Assembly: GCF_003182475.1 (NCBI RefSeq)
Contig: NZ_QGTS01000005.1
Coordinates: 311,659 to 375,658, forward strand
DNA length: 64,000 bases
Origin: Mangrovibacter plantisponsor
GTDB lineage: Bacteria; Pseudomonadota; Gammaproteobacteria; Enterobacterales; Enterobacteriaceae
Direction of reading: 5' to 3'
The translations under genes were made by a program, and so were the position numbers. This document shows positions 30,580-39,812 of this stretch, one piece after another (the first letter of the stretch is position 1; each line of letters begins with the position of its first letter). The notes beneath the pieces were generated by a model. That model saw only the letters and a program-made list of their open reading frames with translations. It was not told the DNA's origin and did not search any database.

Positions 30580-32049
30580 TTAATCGCCCGCCACAAGTGC
30601 GGCAACCGCACCGTGCGCACCTTTACTTACCAGTAACTGCCAGGCATGTTCAATATGGCGAGTAAATTCAGCGTTATTTGCTAAATCTTCGCCAAAGATA
30701 GCAGTCAGTGACAGCAGGGCGGCTACCCGGTTTTCCGTTGTACTTTGTTGCACTTTTTGCTGAATGATATCGGCCAGAGGATCTTTTATTTCAACAGGCT
30801 GCCCGGCGTCATCGACACCACTGACGAAGCGCATCCAGCCAGCCACTCCCAAAGCAAGGCAAGGCCAGTCACTGCCCTGGTCAAGGTGCCAGCGAATACT
30901 GTCCAGCATACGTTGTGGCAATTTCTGGCTGCCATCCATAGCAATTTGCCAGGTTCGGTGTGCCAGGGCCGGGTTGCTGAACCGGGTAATTAACTGGTTG
31001 GCATAGTCGGCCAAATCAACCCCGGTAATGCGCAGTGTGGGGGCCTGTTCTTCCAGCATCAGTTTTAATGCAGCTGCGCGGAACGCCGCATCTTCCATAC
31101 ACACATTCACATAGTGGTATCCGGCAACATAGCCAAGCCAGGCCAGAAAAGAGTGGCTGCCATTGAGCATGCGCAATTTCATTTCTTCCCATGGCAGAAC
31201 ATCACTTACCATTTGCACACCAGCGCTTTCCCATTGCGGGCGGCCAGCCACGAAATTATCTTCAACCACCCACTGGATAAAGGGCTCACAGCTTATCGCG
31301 CAGGGGTCTGCCACACCCAACAGGTCGGCAATTTCTTTCAGGCTTTCCTCTGTGGCAGCGGGCACGATACGGTCAACCATAGTGGAAGGAAAGGTAACGT
31401 GCTGTTCAATCCAGCTTGCCAGCGCGCTGTCACGCTGTTTTGCCATACCCAGAACCGCATGTTTAACGATATGCCCATTTTCAGGGATGTTATCGCACGA
31501 CAGTACGGTAAATGGCGAGAGGCCACGTTCACGGCGGCGGTACAGTGCTTCAACCAGTAACCCGGGGGCCGAGTGGGGTTCATGGGGGTGGGCTAAGTCG
31601 TGAACAATCCGGCTGTTCCCGGTATCCAGTTTTCCTGTTGCCGGGTCGATACAGTAGCCTTTTTCGGTAATTGTCAGTGAGGCAATGGCAACCTGAGGTT
31701 CGCAAAACTTCTCAATAATAGCTTCGATGCCATCCAGTTTTGCGTTCAGGCATTCATGGACTGCACCGATAACAATAGGCTGATTCCCGTCTGGCCCTTT
31801 TTCCAGCACAGTGAACAGGTGGTCCTGCTCACGTAATGCCTGCATCATAATGTCGCCACTGAACAGGCTGATTTCCGCAATCCCCCAGTCTCCACCACTT
31901 TGGTTAAGCACCCGGTCAGTCAGTAACGCCTGGTGCGCGCGGTGAAAGGCCCCAAAACCTAAATGCACAATGCGTGATGCCAGAGCTGCGCGGTCATACT
32001 GAGGAAGCTGAACAAAAGCGGGAAGGGAAACGGATGCGACAGTTGCCAT
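30580..32049 (-). CDS. yeiQ: YeiQ / UxuB-type mannitol-family sugar-acid dehydrogenase (probable fructuronate reductase)
   Basis: This 489-residue NAD-dependent polyol/uronate oxidoreductase of the mannitol dehydrogenase family has an N-terminal Rossmann domain with IVHLGFGAFHRAHQA and a catalytic C-terminal domain with the lysine in KLRMLNGSHS. Its place between yeiP and yeiR is that of E. coli yeiQ. Here it is divergently paired with uxuA across a 200-base region holding UxuR/ExuR-like sites, which argues for D-fructuronate to D-mannonate reduction, the step before UxuA. UxuB and YeiQ are paralogues, and I cannot tell from sequence which is the closer relative. Confidence 0.85.
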   Translation of the reverse strand: MATVASVSLPAFVQLPQYDRAALASRIVHLGFGAFHRAHQALLTDRVLNQSGGDWGIAEISLFSGDIMMQALREQDHLFTVLEKGPDGNQPIVIGAVHECLNAKLDGIEAIIEKFCEPQVAIASLTITEKGYCIDPATGKLDTGNSRIVHDLAHPHEPHSAPGLLVEALYRRRERGLSPFTVLSCDNIPENGHIVKHAVLGMAKQRDSALASWIEQHVTFPSTMVDRIVPAATEESLKEIADLLGVADPCAISCEPFIQWVVEDNFVAGRPQWESAGVQMVSDVLPWEEMKLRMLNGSHSFLAWLGYVAGYHYVNVCMEDAAFRAAALKLMLEEQAPTLRITGVDLADYANQLITRFSNPALAHRTWQIAMDGSQKLPQRMLDSIRWHLDQGSDWPCLALGVAGWMRFVSGVDDAGQPVEIKDPLADIIQQKVQQSTTENRVAALLSLTAIFGEDLANNAEFTRHIEHAWQLLVSKGAHGAVAALVAGD

Positions 32050-32110
32050 AACAGAATCCTGTTTAACGATTAATTAACATCTCTAGTCTAAAGTTATATG
32101 ACAACAAATT

Positions 32111-32128
32111 AAATTGGCATACCGCAAA
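32111..32128. promoter_or_regulatory. UxuR/ExuR-like operator, yeiQ side
   Basis: AAATTGGCATACCGCAAA resembles the hexuronate regulator consensus AAATTGGTATACCAATTT in its left half and centre. It lies 62-79 bases upstream of yeiQ. Confidence 0.5.
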
Positions 32129-32174
32129 ATTCAGGGGGATTGTGAACTGGATCAATTCTTGGCAGGGCGCGTAA

Positions 32175-32202
32175 TTGACTCTGCCTGTCAAACATGTATG
32201 GT
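32175..32202 (+). promoter_or_regulatory. Candidate sigma-70 promoter of uxuA
   Basis: TTGACT (32175-32180), a 16-base spacer and TATGGT (32197-32202) would give a start near 32209, just ahead of the operator-like sequence at 32215. Confidence 0.5.
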
Positions 32203-32214
32203 AGTAGTCAAAAT

Positions 32215-32232
32215 AAATTGGTATAACAGCTT
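32215..32232. promoter_or_regulatory. UxuR/ExuR-like operator, uxuA side
   Basis: AAATTGGTATAACAGCTT has a perfect left half-site AAATTGGTAT. It sits immediately downstream of the predicted uxuA start, a position fitting repression. Confidence 0.55.
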
Positions 32233-32249
32233 AAACAGAGGTATCTGTC

Positions 32250-33440
32250 ATGGAACAAACCTGGCGTTGGTATGGACCGAATGATCCTGTATCGCTGGAT
32301 GATGTGCGTCAGGCAGGCGCAACAGGCGTTGTCACGGCACTGCATCACATTCCAAATGGCCAGGTCTGGCCGGTGGAAGAGATTAAGGCGCGCCAGGCGT
32401 TACTGGCGGAAAAAGGCCTGACATGGTCTGTTGTGGAAAGTATTCCGGTGCACGAAGACATTAAAACCCACACCGGCCAGTATGATACCTGGATTGCGAA
32501 TTATCAGCAGAGTATTCGCAACCTGGGGGAATGTGGGATCGATACGGTGTGCTATAACTTCATGCCGATACTGGACTGGACCCGTACCGACCTGGCGTAC
32601 ACCCTGCCAGATGGCTCGAAAGCACTGCGTTTTGACCAAATCGCTTTCGCGGCTTTTGAATTGTGCATCCTTAAACGCCCGGGAGCAGCAGCCGATTACA
32701 CGGCGGAAGAGCAAAGCCAGGCTCAGGATTATTTCGCAGCGATGTCGCAAGACGATATCGACCTGCTGACCCGCAATATTATTGCCGGTTTGCCTGGTGC
32801 GGAAGAAGGCTACACTCTGGACCAGTTCCGTGCCCGTCTGGCGGAATACGATGGCATCGATAAAGCAAGTTTGCGCGAACATATGGCGTATTTCCTGAAA
32901 GCGATTGTGCCGGTAGCAGAAGCCAGTGGCGTGCGCCTTGCTGTGCACCCGGATGACCCGCCGCGCCCAATCCTTGGCCTGCCGCGTATAGTGTCAACTA
33001 TCGAAGATATGCAGTGGATGAAAGAAACCGTAGACAGCATTAACAACGGTTTCACCATGTGCACCGGTTCTTATGGTGTCCGTGCAGATAACGATTTGGT
33101 GACGATGGTTGAAACCTTTGCCGACCGCATTCACTTTACTCACCTGCGTGCTACCTGCCGTGAAGACAACCCGAAAACCTTCCACGAAGGGGCTCACTTG
33201 CAGGGCGATGTCGATATGGTTGGTGTGGTGCATGCCATTCTGAAAGAAGAGCAACGCCGTGTGGCTGCGGGTGATAAGCGGGCTATTCCAATGCGCCCGG
33301 ATCACGGCCACCAGATGCTGGATGACCTGCGTAAGAAAACTAACCCGGGTTACTCTGCTATTGGCCGCTTAAAAGGCCTGGCTGAGGTGCGCGGTGTTGA
33401 GCTGGCACTGAAAAAAACCTTATTCCCTGATTTGCTCTGA
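32250..33440 (+). CDS. uxuA: Mannonate dehydratase UxuA
   Basis: This 396-residue TIM-barrel metalloenzyme dehydrates D-mannonate to 2-keto-3-deoxy-D-gluconate in glucuronate catabolism. Characteristic stretches are [37 protein letters not shown] and [12 protein letters not shown]. The ATG at 32250 follows AGAGGTATCTGTC. It is divergent from yeiQ/uxuB; in E. coli uxuA lies elsewhere, in uxuAB, so this pairing is a relocation relative to K-12. Confidence 0.96.
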   Translation: MEQTWRWYGPNDPVSLDDVRQAGATGVVTALHHIPNGQVWPVEEIKARQALLAEKGLTWSVVESIPVHEDIKTHTGQYDTWIANYQQSIRNLGECGIDTVCYNFMPILDWTRTDLAYTLPDGSKALRFDQIAFAAFELCILKRPGAAADYTAEEQSQAQDYFAAMSQDDIDLLTRNIIAGLPGAEEGYTLDQFRARLAEYDGIDKASLREHMAYFLKAIVPVAEASGVRLAVHPDDPPRPILGLPRIVSTIEDMQWMKETVDSINNGFTMCTGSYGVRADNDLVTMVETFADRIHFTHLRATCREDNPKTFHEGAHLQGDVDMVGVVHAILKEEQRRVAAGDKRAIPMRPDHGHQMLDDLRKKTNPGYSAIGRLKGLAEVRGVELALKKTLFPDLL

Positions 33441-33491
33441 TAAACTCAGGCGGGTTGCGTTTCAAACTCGCCGTGCTGTTTTTGGGTGACA

Positions 33492-33526
33492 ATGCGCGCC
33501 GGGCCTTTTTGGTCTGGCGCGTTTTT
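33492..33526 (+). terminator. uxuA terminator
   Basis: CGCGCC/GGCGCG arms around a T-rich loop are followed by seven Ts, about 55 bases after the uxuA stop. Confidence 0.7.
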
Positions 33527-33551
33527 TTGTGCTGCGCTGAACGAAAATATA

Positions 33552-33579
33552 AAAAAGCACTACCCTGCGGCAGTGCTTT
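33552..33579. terminator. Terminator between uxuA and yeiP
   Basis: AAAAGCACT and AGTGCTTTT arms flank a 10-base loop. It has T-runs in both orientations and could serve convergent yeiP as well. Confidence 0.75.
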
Positions 33580-33642
33580 TCTTTTTCTGCTCGGGAGCCA
33601 TAAGCTACCTGAGCAGGCAGAACCGGCAAATAACGCGTCGCG

Positions 33643-34215
33643 TTAGTCTGCCCGGCCCATATAACGGCGTTCAGCAATATGGATACGGATTTTATCGCCG
33701 TTACCCAAATACTCAGGCACCTGAATGGTCAGGCCGGTAACCATCGTTGCTGGCTTAGTGCGTGCACTGGCGGACGCGCCTTTGATCCCAGGCGTAGTTT
33801 CAACAATTTCCATATCGACAGTTTGCGGCAGTTCAAGCGCCAGTACCTGGCCATCCCATGTCAGAACCTGAATTCCCGGGATCCCGCCTTCCGGAATAAA
33901 CAGCAGTTCATCTTCAATTTGTTCTTTATTGAAGATGTACGGCGTGTAGTCTTCGTCGTCCATAAACACATATTCGTTGCCATCAATATAGGAAAAGTTA
34001 ACGGCACGGCGGCTAAGTGTAATGGTGTCCAGCAGATCATCGCCTTTGAAACGCTCTTCAACTTTCAGGCCAGTACGGACATCGGAAAAACGCATTTTAT
34101 ACAGTGTTGCAGCACCGCGCGCACTGGGTGCCTGAATATCAATATCTTTCACTAACAGCAGCTTGCCGTTGTAATTCACAGCCATACCGCGTTTGATTTC
34201 ATTCGCTCTTGCCAT
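33643..34215 (-). CDS. yeiP: YeiP, elongation factor P-like protein (EfpL)
   Basis: This 190-residue EF-P paralogue has three beta-barrel domains. The ATG at 34215 ([20 protein letters not shown]) gives the exact E. coli YeiP length; the frame runs on 28 codons upstream without coding character. The loop that carries the modified lysine in EF-P reads [12 protein letters not shown] here, with arginine in that region, as in YeiP. E. coli YeiP (EfpL) helps ribosomes through stall-prone motifs. Confidence 0.95.
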   Translation of the reverse strand: MARANEIKRGMAVNYNGKLLLVKDIDIQAPSARGAATLYKMRFSDVRTGLKVEERFKGDDLLDTITLSRRAVNFSYIDGNEYVFMDDEDYTPYIFNKEQIEDELLFIPEGGIPGIQVLTWDGQVLALELPQTVDMEIVETTPGIKGASASARTKPATMVTGLTIQVPEYLGNGDKIRIHIAERRYMGRAD

Positions 34216-34398
34216 GGGGCTATCCTGTCTGGTCGTCCTGGCGGGCCAGGGTTGATTAAAATATCGCGACACGTTACTCGCGCCCTGGGTTTCAGGCAAG
34301 TGGAATTCGCCATATATACGCAGTAATGGTAGCAGGAGGGATTTCTCTTATTGCCAGCGGCTGGTAGAGTAGCGGGCCGATATGAAAAGAGAATGACT

Positions 34399-34653
34399 AT
34401 GCATTGCCGCCCAGACTGTGGTGCCTGTTGTACCGCGCCCTCAATTAGCAGCCCCATTCCTGGCATGCCTGATGGCAAACCGGCAAACGTGAGGTGTATT
34501 CAGTTATCTGAGGATAACCGGTGTAACATCTTTGGCTCCGATTTACGCCCGGCAGTTTGCGCGAGCCTGCAACCGTCCTTCGAGATGTGCTCCACCAACC
34601 GCGAAGCCGCAATGACCTGGCTGATAAACCTTGAGCAGGCAACCGCTCCCTGA
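34399..34653 (+). CDS. yeiW: YeiW, small cysteine-rich YkgJ-family protein
   Basis: This 84-residue protein matches E. coli YeiW ([30 protein letters not shown]). The pattern CxxxCGACC...C...C...C fits the YkgJ (CxxCxxCC) putative zinc or iron-sulfur cluster family of unknown function. The ATG at 34399 gives the family length. It marks the left boundary of the accessory island. Confidence 0.93.
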   Translation: MHCRPDCGACCTAPSISSPIPGMPDGKPANVRCIQLSEDNRCNIFGSDLRPAVCASLQPSFEMCSTNREAAMTWLINLEQATAP

Positions 34654-34681
34654 TCCCGGAACGGCCGAAGCGCTGAAAATG

Positions 34682-35761
34682 CTAATGGCGCTTATCAAAC
34701 CGCCAGACTAAGGCCAGAGCCACAAGCAGCAGTAACAAAGGCAGAGAAAGGGTGGTGAACTGAACGTTGAGTGACAGCAATAACCCTAAATTGACGGCAA
34801 TTTGGTAGGCAATGTAGGTCAGCAGGCCAACGACTACGCCCAAAGCCAGGCGGCTTCCTAACCCGGGTTCACGTGCATTACCAAAAGTGAAGGGCACGGC
34901 CAGCAGGATCATTGCCAGAATTAATATTGGGCGGCCCAGCTTTTGCCACAGCGCAATTCTGAACTCCATGCTCGGTTGCCCACTGCCCTGCAAATACTTA
35001 ATGTACCGGTTTAGCTGAACAATGGAGAAACTGTCACTGGGCATGGTCAGTTCCGCGAGGCTCATGCCGGTAAAGACAGAATGCCATTGCAGTGAGTCTG
35101 CCGTCTGTACACTCTCTTTATCGCCATCCCAGTTTTTTTGGTAAACCTGGTGCAGTGTCCATGTGTGTTTGTCGTCAATCGTCGCGGTTTTGGCATAAAT
35201 ATAGGATTGCAAAGACAGGTCCGGCTGGTAATAGAAAATCTCAATGCCCTGCGGGTTATTGTGTTCATCCAGGGATTTTACTGTCACAAACTCATTGCCC
35301 TTTCTGGCCCACAGTTCGTTACCGGCATTGTCGGTTTTGCCCGAGTGCGCCAGTGCTGCATCTTTTAGCCTTAGTGCGTACTGTTGCAACGGGGATGCCA
35401 CCCATTCATCAAGTACCGCAAATGTAACCGTCAGCATCAGCCCTGCGCACAGAATAACACTGGCGATTTTCATAATTGACACGCCCGCCACACGTATCGC
35501 GGTTAACTCCAGGCTTTTCGACAGTTGCCCAAGGCCGATTATCCCGCCAAAAAGGGCGACAAAAGGCCCCAGGTCGATAAGCGTGCGCGGCAGTGTCATC
35601 AATGTAACCCACAACGCCTGAGTCCACAGGTAGCCACCAGGAGTAACATCTTCCAGCTCGTTAATCAGGTTGAATGTGGTAAACAACGGAATTAACAACC
35701 CGGCGGCGGCGGCGAAGCCGATAAAGACATTGCGGATTAAAAAGCGGCTGAAAATGTTCAT
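34682..35761 (-). CDS. LptG-like permease (paralogue of the LPS exporter subunit)
   Basis: This 359-residue YjgP/YjgQ-family membrane protein has helices near residues 10-30, 60-80 and 100-120. A periplasmic beta-jellyroll (about 130-265) and three C-terminal helices (about 280-355, with PILILAMILLAVPFTFGNAREP) follow. The architecture is that of LptG. The conserved lptFG pair normally sits elsewhere in enterobacteria, so this is probably a second, specialised set. The ATG overlaps the upstream lptF-like gene by 4 bases. Given the island, it may extract a sphingolipid-like molecule from the inner membrane; that role is inference. Confidence 0.85.
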   Translation of the reverse strand: MNIFSRFLIRNVFIGFAAAAGLLIPLFTTFNLINELEDVTPGGYLWTQALWVTLMTLPRTLIDLGPFVALFGGIIGLGQLSKSLELTAIRVAGVSIMKIASVILCAGLMLTVTFAVLDEWVASPLQQYALRLKDAALAHSGKTDNAGNELWARKGNEFVTVKSLDEHNNPQGIEIFYYQPDLSLQSYIYAKTATIDDKHTWTLHQVYQKNWDGDKESVQTADSLQWHSVFTGMSLAELTMPSDSFSIVQLNRYIKYLQGSGQPSMEFRIALWQKLGRPILILAMILLAVPFTFGNAREPGLGSRLALGVVVGLLTYIAYQIAVNLGLLLSLNVQFTTLSLPLLLLLVALALVWRFDKRH

Positions 35762-36828
35762 CGGGATTTTTTCTTCAGCAAAGAGAATTCAGAAGCAAGC
35801 AGCGCCAGCAGCCCGAATAACATAATTAACGGCACCGACCACATGCCGGGAACGCCTGGAATCGAACCATTCGCAATCAACGTGCGGCAAATATTGCTGC
35901 CATAGAAAATCGCAGCAAATAAAATAGTCAGCGGTAGCAGGGTGGCAAAACGCCCCTGGCGAGGGCGGGTTCTGCTTAATGGTATTGCCAGTAACACCAT
36001 TAGCAGTGTGCTTAACCCACGGCTTTCGCGCCATTGCAGTTCTGCATAATCTGCGGGGTCAGATGAGCGTGCCAGTTGCGCCACAGAAGCCGCTTTTCGT
36101 CTTACATCCAGGCTTTGAACCACCGGTTTCAGGTCTACTCGCAGGTTGCGGTACACCATTTTCCGGTCATCCTGCCCGTTTCTTTCCAGAACATAACCAG
36201 TACCATTGTGGAGCATAACTGTGGGGCTTTTTGGCGATGGGTCAATGACATCCACAGACCCGGCTTTATAAATACTGGTTTTGTTCGGTGAAGAAGTATA
36301 AATCAGTGCATCAGCCAGGTGACTGTGTGCTGCGTCTATCTTCGTTGCCAGCACCATTCTGCCATCACTGTTGGTATTAAACTTATTGGCCTGTAAATGG
36401 CTGACATCCAGCTCAGACTGGGATTGCTGCTCAAGCTGGTAAATTTGCCCATAGGCCCAGGGGCGGCCATATAAAGAAATAAAGGTGACCACGATCCCCA
36501 GCGGAATAGCCAGAACCAGAATCGCCCGGTAGATTCGCACCGGGCTGGAGCCTGAGGCCAGAATAGCGGTGATTTCTGAATCGGTGTACATCTGGCCCAG
36601 CGCCACTGATACCGCGACATACAACCCAACAGGTAGCAGCATTTCCAGAGCTATCAGTACCTTATAACAGACAACATTGAAAACAACTTCCAGCGCCAGC
36701 GTGCCATTCGCCGCGTCTGTCAGGTAACGTTGTGCAGAAAAGCAGGCAAACATGAAGACCAAAAAACACACAATGATAATGGTTAACCGGCGAACTTCAG
36801 CCAGGATATAACGCTCAATTAAAAACAT
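35758..36828 (-). CDS. LptF-like permease (paralogue of the LPS exporter subunit)
   Basis: This 356-residue YjgP/YjgQ-family protein starts MFLIERYILAEVRRLTI at the ATG at 36828; two in-frame starts lie just upstream. It has paired N-terminal helices, a periplasmic domain (about 130-260) and C-terminal helices with the LSRTRPRQGRFATLLP loop. The order ytfJ-like, lptF-like, lptG-like on one strand with short gaps implies an operon. It would form a heterodimer with the LptG-like product and presumably borrow the LptB ATPase, since no ATPase gene is in the island. Confidence 0.85.
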   Translation of the reverse strand: MFLIERYILAEVRRLTIIIVCFLVFMFACFSAQRYLTDAANGTLALEVVFNVVCYKVLIALEMLLPVGLYVAVSVALGQMYTDSEITAILASGSSPVRIYRAILVLAIPLGIVVTFISLYGRPWAYGQIYQLEQQSQSELDVSHLQANKFNTNSDGRMVLATKIDAAHSHLADALIYTSSPNKTSIYKAGSVDVIDPSPKSPTVMLHNGTGYVLERNGQDDRKMVYRNLRVDLKPVVQSLDVRRKAASVAQLARSSDPADYAELQWRESRGLSTLLMVLLAIPLSRTRPRQGRFATLLPLTILFAAIFYGSNICRTLIANGSIPGVPGMWSVPLIMLFGLLALLASEFSLLKKKSR

Positions 36829-36894
36829 CGCTTCTGTACATCCTTTATTAACCAATGTGTTTACCGGTCTTCAGCAATGGGTATGGCCCGGGCA

Positions 36895-37464
36895 TCATGG
36901 ATTTTCTGCCGCAATAAGCTGGTGTATCAGCGTTATCACATGCGTTACTTCATCTGGCGTCAGCGCGCCATCTTTTGCCCAGCGAACCCGGCCAAGGTTA
37001 TCCAGCACCACGATGGTGGAACTCTCTTCTTTCAGTTGCCAGGCCTTACGGGCCAGACCGTCACTGTCGACAATAAACTGCGCCCATGGATAGTTCTTTT
37101 TGTTTTTTTCTATTTTGCCACGGACGAAAAAACCGGAACCCGGGATAGCATCATCAGTATTTACGATAGTGGTGGGCTGGAAACGGTCTTCAGGAAAATC
37201 TGCATCTTTTACAGCATTAATCAGCAGCGAGTTTTTCTTTTTGGCAGATTTTCGGCCAGCAATATACTGTATTACCCGCACTTTTCCGGCAAACTCTGCG
37301 GTGTTCCATTTCTTCCAGGTAAAATCACCATCTTTGAGGATTAGTTCACCTTTTTCGCTAATCATCACCGGGGTAACGGGTTTGCCAATAACAAAGTTGT
37401 GTGCAAAGGCGATTACCGGAAGCAAAAGAAGGAATGGCACTGCCAAAAATTTACCTAAAGTCAT
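36895..37464 (-). CDS. YtfJ-family periplasmic thioredoxin-fold protein
   Basis: This 189-residue exported protein has signal peptide MTLGKFLAVPFLLLLPVIAFA and is similar to E. coli YtfJ over its full length (GKVRV, IAGRKSAKKKN, TTIVNTDDAIPGSG, PWAQFIVDSDG). YtfJ proteins have a thioredoxin/peroxiredoxin-like fold; there is no CxxC pair here, so redox catalysis is doubtful. The ATG at 37464 has AAGGAGG at ideal spacing. It is the first gene of the ytfJ-lptF-lptG-like operon (66-base gap), so it may assist export. It is likely a paralogue of the usual enterobacterial ytfJ. Confidence 0.85.
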   Translation of the reverse strand: MTLGKFLAVPFLLLLPVIAFAHNFVIGKPVTPVMISEKGELILKDGDFTWKKWNTAEFAGKVRVIQYIAGRKSAKKKNSLLINAVKDADFPEDRFQPTTIVNTDDAIPGSGFFVRGKIEKNKKNYPWAQFIVDSDGLARKAWQLKEESSTIVVLDNLGRVRWAKDGALTPDEVTHVITLIHQLIAAENP

Positions 37465-37644
37465 ATCCGCCTCCTTGTTACTGGTAAGTTGATAACTGGC
37501 AATGGTTTGATAATAAATACTTTTTCCGGTTTTTTTACCCAAGGGCTGTAAAGAACATTCTGAAGTTATTACATCCCGCTGCCTGGCCCGGATTGTGTTC
37601 TCAGGTGCATGGTGGGCCGTAAAAGGGAATGTACGGCCAGTGGA

Positions 37645-38478
37645 TCACAGCGGGTAGTGGGCCAGAAGCTGTTCCAGGCGCAGGCGCAAATCCGGTTCCA
37701 GCGCTGTTGCTTCGTCATACATCGAACCGCCTGACAGTTTATCTGCCACCATCACATCGTGCTGGTCGCCCATAATGCCGTTAATTGCAGCCAGGAACCT
37801 GGACATCTCATATGCCTGTTGGTTGCCGGGATTAATTGAACGCAGGGTGTCATAAAAAGAAACCTGCTGGCTGACAATCTTGCGCACATCGTGGAATTCT
37901 TCCCCGGTAAGCTGAGAATGATTGATAAGCGTACCCAGAGTCCGAATTTGTGACTGCCGGTAGGCAATAAACCCACTCTCGGTTTCCAGCTCAAAGTGGC
38001 TCATTGCATAGCTGACCAGGGACCAGATGGGCTTACTGAGCAGGATGCGCAAAATAGCGCCGTAATATTTCAGGTTTTTTTGGTTACCGTTGCGAAATGC
38101 ATCCTGAAAATGGCCCAACACTACTGTAGTGGTGTTAAACAACCCAAAAGACTGGTGTTTCTTGCTGTACAACCGCTGAGCAAAACGCAAATGCTTATAG
38201 CGTGCGCGGATATATTTGTAACGCATCCGTACCGCCTGAGGTAAGTCAGGGTTTTTTATGAATTTCTCTACCAAACCCAGCAGCTCTTCACGAGTAAAAC
38301 CATCACGCCAAAACTGCAGGCACAGAGCGTAGTTTTGGTAGATATTCTCGTGGGGGCATCGCAAATCGATCACATCTGGCAGGCTGGTGTGTTCATCAAC
38401 GTTGTCATCCTCTTCTACTGCTGTGAATAACAACTCGATGGTGTCTTCGGGGAATTTTTCCCACGTATTATTCGTCAT
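37645..38478 (-). CDS. Uncharacterised all-helical protein, weakly CHAD-like
   Basis: This 277-residue soluble, Arg/Lys-rich and predicted helical protein is not a family I can name with confidence. Two segments recall CHAD (conserved histidine alpha-helical) domains, which bind polyphosphate: HDVRK at 196-200 and GDQHD at 237-241, each followed by basic or helical sequence. Its start overlaps the stop of the upstream flippase gene by 4 bases (ATGA), so the two are translationally coupled. An alternative is a glycan- or lipid-assembly scaffold. No signal peptide or membrane helix is visible. Confidence 0.7.
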   Translation of the reverse strand: MTNNTWEKFPEDTIELLFTAVEEDDNVDEHTSLPDVIDLRCPHENIYQNYALCLQFWRDGFTREELLGLVEKFIKNPDLPQAVRMRYKYIRARYKHLRFAQRLYSKKHQSFGLFNTTTVVLGHFQDAFRNGNQKNLKYYGAILRILLSKPIWSLVSYAMSHFELETESGFIAYRQSQIRTLGTLINHSQLTGEEFHDVRKIVSQQVSFYDTLRSINPGNQQAYEMSRFLAAINGIMGDQHDVMVADKLSGGSMYDEATALEPDLRLRLEQLLAHYPL

Positions 38479-39812
38479 TGATTACTCTCTCTGGGGACAT
38501 TGAACCCCAGTAAATAACGATTACGGTAAGCACTTAATGTTGGAACAAGTGATAACAACACATCCAGACATTGCCCACCAAAATAAGCAAAAGCGGCACC
38601 CTGCACACCAAACAGATGCGACATGGCAACCAGCAGAACAATATATGAACCCGAAGCAATAGTTTGTGCGACCAGAAACGCCCGTTGTTTCCCTGCCATA
38701 AATAACAGCGATTCTTGGGGGAAACCGACCATTGAAACAATGATGGCGCCCAGCATTATTTGGATTAAATCATATGCTTCAAGGTATTTGTAACCGAAGA
38801 CCAGCGAAATTAACGGTTTGCCAACCAGAATAACCAGCAGTGCTACCGCGATTCCAATGCCGCCAGCCAGTAATGCTGAACGCAGACCCAGTAACCATGG
38901 TTTGGTTGTTCTTGGGTCTAAGCGCATGATTTCAGGATAGAAACTTTTCTCCAGTAATTTTGCCGGGGTCCCCGTGGCATCAAAAAATGTCATAGCAATT
39001 TTGAACAAACCAGCAGGTGCCGGCCCTAAAACCAGTCCTACCAAAACGGTGCTGCATGAATTACGCGCGGCCCAAATAGTGTGCGCAAAATTGGTTGTCC
39101 ACACGAAGTTCCAGGCGCCTTCTATATTGCGTGCAACTTTGAAAAGCCGTGGCTTTAATGCGTTATGGATATTTCTGGCGCGCAATTCTCTTGCAGCAAA
39201 CCACCAAAATAATGTCCCGCCAAATAAATTAGCGGCATACCAGGTAATGACAAAACCAGTGAAGCCCAGGTTGTAATAATAGGAAATAACACTACCGGCG
39301 GCTTGTAAAAATGGTTTTGTTGCCTGCTGAACGGCAATCAGATCAAAGCGGTCAAAAACACGCAAAATCCCTGTAGGGGTTGCGGCTGTCATTGAAGGAA
39401 TTAAGGTGCAGTATAAAATTGCCAGCCAAAAATTTTTCCCTTCAAGCCCAAGTGCATGGGAAAGGAAAGGCAATAAGGCCATGCCGCCGAGTACAGCAAC
39501 AAGACCACTGGCGATATCCAGGCCAAATGAAAACGCAATAACGTCACGGAATCGTTGTGTGTCCTGCTTTTCCAGCGCAGGCGTACCAAACTGGACCACG
39601 AATTGCCAGGTCTGAAATTTAATAAAGTCACTGACTGCTTTTGCATAGGCCTGAATAACAACCAGCGCACCGAACAACTCTGGCGTCATGCCTTTACCCG
39701 CGCAGGAGAGGGCGAGTAAACCAAGTAATGCGCTGACTACACTTCCGGAGCCAAGATAAGCGGCGTTACGCAAAATGGCCCGAAATGCGCCATCAGAAAA
39801 CCAATGCTTCAT
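38475..39812 (-). CDS. Wzx/MATE-like polysaccharide or lipid flippase
   Basis: This 445-residue integral membrane protein with about 12 hydrophobic helices begins GSGSVVSALLGLLALSCAGKG near residue 20, typical of polysaccharide-export (Wzx/PST, MOP superfamily) flippases. It is likely to flip a lipid-linked substrate across the inner membrane. No glycosyltransferase genes accompany it in this window, unlike in classical O-antigen or capsule loci, so the substrate could be the island's own lipid. The 330 bases upstream hold no gene and presumably its promoter. Confidence 0.8.
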   Translation of the reverse strand: MKHWFSDGAFRAILRNAAYLGSGSVVSALLGLLALSCAGKGMTPELFGALVVIQAYAKAVSDFIKFQTWQFVVQFGTPALEKQDTQRFRDVIAFSFGLDIASGLVAVLGGMALLPFLSHALGLEGKNFWLAILYCTLIPSMTAATPTGILRVFDRFDLIAVQQATKPFLQAAGSVISYYYNLGFTGFVITWYAANLFGGTLFWWFAARELRARNIHNALKPRLFKVARNIEGAWNFVWTTNFAHTIWAARNSCSTVLVGLVLGPAPAGLFKIAMTFFDATGTPAKLLEKSFYPEIMRLDPRTTKPWLLGLRSALLAGGIGIAVALLVILVGKPLISLVFGYKYLEAYDLIQIMLGAIIVSMVGFPQESLLFMAGKQRAFLVAQTIASGSYIVLLVAMSHLFGVQGAAFAYFGGQCLDVLLSLVPTLSAYRNRYLLGFNVPRESNQ

